A DNA stretch of 64,000 nt from NCBI RefSeq assembly GCF_018917525.1, contig NZ_JAHLOS010000002.1, positions 62,001 to 126,000 of the forward strand, written 5' to 3'. Positions 62,700 to 64,000 of the stretch are shown here, piece by piece; the first letter of the stretch is position 1; every line of letters begins with the position of its first letter. Below the pieces are notes generated by a model. It had not been told where the DNA came from. It searched no databases and worked only from the letters and a program-made list of their open reading frames with translations. The stretch is from Enterococcus raffinosus (GTDB lineage Bacteria; Bacillota; Bacilli; Lactobacillales; Enterococcaceae). The translations under genes and the position numbers were made by a program.

Positions 62700-63653
62700 C
62701 TATTTTGCTTCTGCATAGACATCTGAATATATTCGGATACACTCTTCAACCAAATCCCAAAAACGCTCCGCATTGATCTTCTTACCTACTTTGGCGTTCG
62801 ACGGCTGACCTAGCACATAAAGCTCATCACAAACGGTCCGACCATAGCAAGGTCCACGATTGATATCGATTTCGACATACATTTCCTGTGTTTCAAATAT
62901 CTCTGGAGAAATTAGATAACCCACACATGTAGCATCATGCAGAGGACCCGCAGCTAACCCGAAGCATTCAAATTGGCTTTTCAACGTGAAGCGCATAATG
63001 TCACCAAATAGTTTCCCTGCGACATTCCCAACGCCTTCCATACGTTCGATAATATCTTCTGTACAAATTGTTTGATGCGTTAGATCAAGCCCCATCATAA
63101 CAATCGGTGCGCCCGAACTAAAGACGACATGGGCTGCCTCTGGATCGGCAAAAATGTTAAATTCAGCAGATGGTGTGAAGTTCCCTGTTCCATAAGCACC
63201 ACCCATCAAAACAATTTCTTTGATTTTTGGAATGATCAATGGCTCCATTCGCATTGCCACCGCAATATTGGTTAACGGACCAACCGGAACAAGTGTGATA
63301 TCCCCATCGCTCGCCAACAACGTATCAATGATATATTTAACTGCATGTGTTTCTTCTATTTGTCGATGTAATGGACCAAAAACAGGACCATCCAAACCAG
63401 ATTCCCCGTGAACGTTATCAGCTACTACTTGTTCCCGCACCATCGGTTTTGGCATCCCTGCATAGACTTTCGCATCAATCCCCAGCAATTGGCAGACATT
63501 CAATCCATTCACCACTGTTTTGTCTAGCGTTTGATTTCCTGCTACAATAGTGATCCCTAACAAATCAATTTTCGGATGTGCTGCTGCCATCAACATCGTA
63601 ATCGCATCATCATGCCCCGGATCGCAATCTAAAATAATTTTCCGTTTCTCCAT
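62700..63653 (-). CDS. rihB: Ribonucleoside hydrolase (RihB-like)
   Basis: This 317 aa nucleoside hydrolase splits ribonucleosides into base and ribose. The calcium-binding motif DCDPGHDDA is at the N-terminus (residues 9-17). [37 protein letters not shown] and [10 protein letters not shown] follow. From memory the protein is very close to E. coli RihB (pyrimidine-preferring), including the start [25 protein letters not shown] precedes the ATG. It is divergent from a YeiL-like regulator, as rihB and yeiL are neighbours in E. coli. It probably starts the salvage operon with rbsK. Confidence 0.9.
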   Translation of the reverse strand: MEKRKIILDCDPGHDDAITMLMAAAHPKIDLLGITIVAGNQTLDKTVVNGLNVCQLLGIDAKVYAGMPKPMVREQVVADNVHGESGLDGPVFGPLHRQIEETHAVKYIIDTLLASDGDITLVPVGPLTNIAVAMRMEPLIIPKIKEIVLMGGAYGTGNFTPSAEFNIFADPEAAHVVFSSGAPIVMMGLDLTHQTICTEDIIERMEGVGNVAGKLFGDIMRFTLKSQFECFGLAAGPLHDATCVGYLISPEIFETQEMYVEIDINRGPCYGRTVCDELYVLGQPSNAKVGKKINAERFWDLVEECIRIYSDVYAEAK

Positions 63654-63690
63654 TTTATAGCCCCCTAAAAAATTAATTTCCTTTATCTAT

Positions 63691-63719
63691 TTGCATTATA
63701 GTAAGTTCCTGCTTATGAT
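63691..63719 (+). promoter_or_regulatory. Sigma-A promoter of the yeiL-like gene
   Basis: TTGCAT and TATGAT are separated by 17 bp. Transcription would start near 63726, inside the palindrome. Confidence 0.6.
63695..63700 (-). promoter_or_regulatory. -10 element of rihB
   Basis: A consensus TATAAT reads leftward, with start near 63688, 34 bases before the rihB ATG. No good -35 is present, as in activator-dependent promoters. Confidence 0.5.
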
Positions 63720-63722
63720 AAG

Positions 63723-63738
63723 TATGAGAATTCTCATA
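63723..63738. promoter_or_regulatory. Perfect 16-bp palindrome, candidate YeiL operator
   Basis: TATGAGAATTCTCATA is its own reverse complement. Its centre is about 42.5 bases upstream of the predicted rihB start, the class II position for Crp/Fnr activators. It also covers the predicted start of the yeiL-like gene. Confidence 0.6.
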
Positions 63739-63754
63739 TAAGGAGGTAGAAAAA

Positions 63755-64000
63755 ATGAAGAAGTTGCAAAACGAAAAATTAAAACAGCAATTCATTCGAT
63801 CATCGACTACCTTGATCAGTTTTCCTTCGATGTCAGTTTAGATACGCAATTATTTTTCTTTCCGGCCAACAGCTACATTGTCAAGGAAGATCACCAACCT
63901 ACGCATTTATTCTACTTAGTGAAGGGCAAAGCCAAATTATACGACACCTTAGCCAATGGAAAAGTCGCTCTGATTGATTTCTTTTCCCCACCTTGTTTTA
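63755..64000 (+). pseudogene. YeiL-like Crp/Fnr-family regulator, frameshifted and cut by the window edge
   Basis: An AAGGAGG Shine-Dalgarno eight bases upstream marks the ATG at 63755, but that frame stops at 63841 after 28 codons. The next frame (-1) continues open to the window edge and encodes a cyclic-nucleotide-type sensor domain: [37 protein letters not shown] and [11 protein letters not shown]. From memory this resembles E. coli YeiL. The -1 frame has no ATG, GTG or TTG after the ribosome site. One extra A in the run of five A after codon 6 would join start and domain into one frame. It may be a true pseudogene, a sequencing error, or expressed through slippage. It is divergent from rihB. 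Confidence 0.75.

Overview
The window is a gene-dense, low-GC Gram-positive chromosome segment. The order of housekeeping genes (ddl-murF-cshA-acpS-alr-mazF-type toxin; fakA-recG-plsX-acpP; rnc-smc-HAD-ftsY), a fused gshF, KimA, an Mga-type regulator and several drug-type heterodimeric ABC exporters point to the Lactobacillales, most likely an Enterococcus. The Ddl protein (about 354 aa) reads like enterococcal Ddl. I do not assign a species. I see no IS element, prophage, tRNA, rRNA or CRISPR array. The segment looks like core chromosome with a few accessory metabolic and surface loci.

Region 1 (1-5.6 kb): a two-subunit transketolase converges on a class II aldolase / 2-hydroxyacid dehydrogenase operon, followed by two tandem zinc-ribbon membrane proteins. 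Region 2 (5.6-21 kb): a MarR-controlled heterodimeric ABC exporter, a KimA potassium importer, a YhgE/Pip membrane protein, a GNAT/oxidoreductase/hypothetical operon and a second heterodimeric ABC exporter. Region 3 (21-26 kb): a membrane-anchored MutS-type ATPase, an Mga-like regulator divergent from a secreted sortase-fold protein, and a small HTH/membrane-protein pair.

Region 4 (26-39.6 kb): cell-wall and lipid-carrier genes (alr, acpS, murF, ddl) with cshA behind a long structured leader, then a phosphoesterase/membrane protein/DUF188 operon, a LOG-family enzyme and gshF. Region 5 (39.6-53.4 kb): ftsY-HAD-smc-rnc, then acpP-plsX, recG, fakA and an Asp23 protein. A two-gene forward-strand cassette splits acpP from rnc. 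A diverged direct repeat lies upstream of plsX. Region 6 (53.4-64 kb): rpmB, a YfhO-type giant membrane protein, and a nucleoside salvage locus. In that locus BmpA and NupOPQ import nucleosides, a RihB-like hydrolase cleaves them and ribokinase phosphorylates the ribose. A YeiL-like Crp/Fnr regulator is divergent at the right edge and reads as frameshifted.

The most interesting signals are three. First, the yeiL-rihB intergenic region: a 16-bp perfect palindrome sits where it could both activate rihB and repress yeiL, next to a regulator gene with a one-base frame break in an A-run. Second, the secreted sortase-fold protein keeps His and Cys but lacks the expected Arg. Third, the roughly 290-nt cshA leader contains a terminator-like hairpin. 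Many starts were moved from the longest open frame to an internal codon with a good Shine-Dalgarno; several are GTG or TTG.
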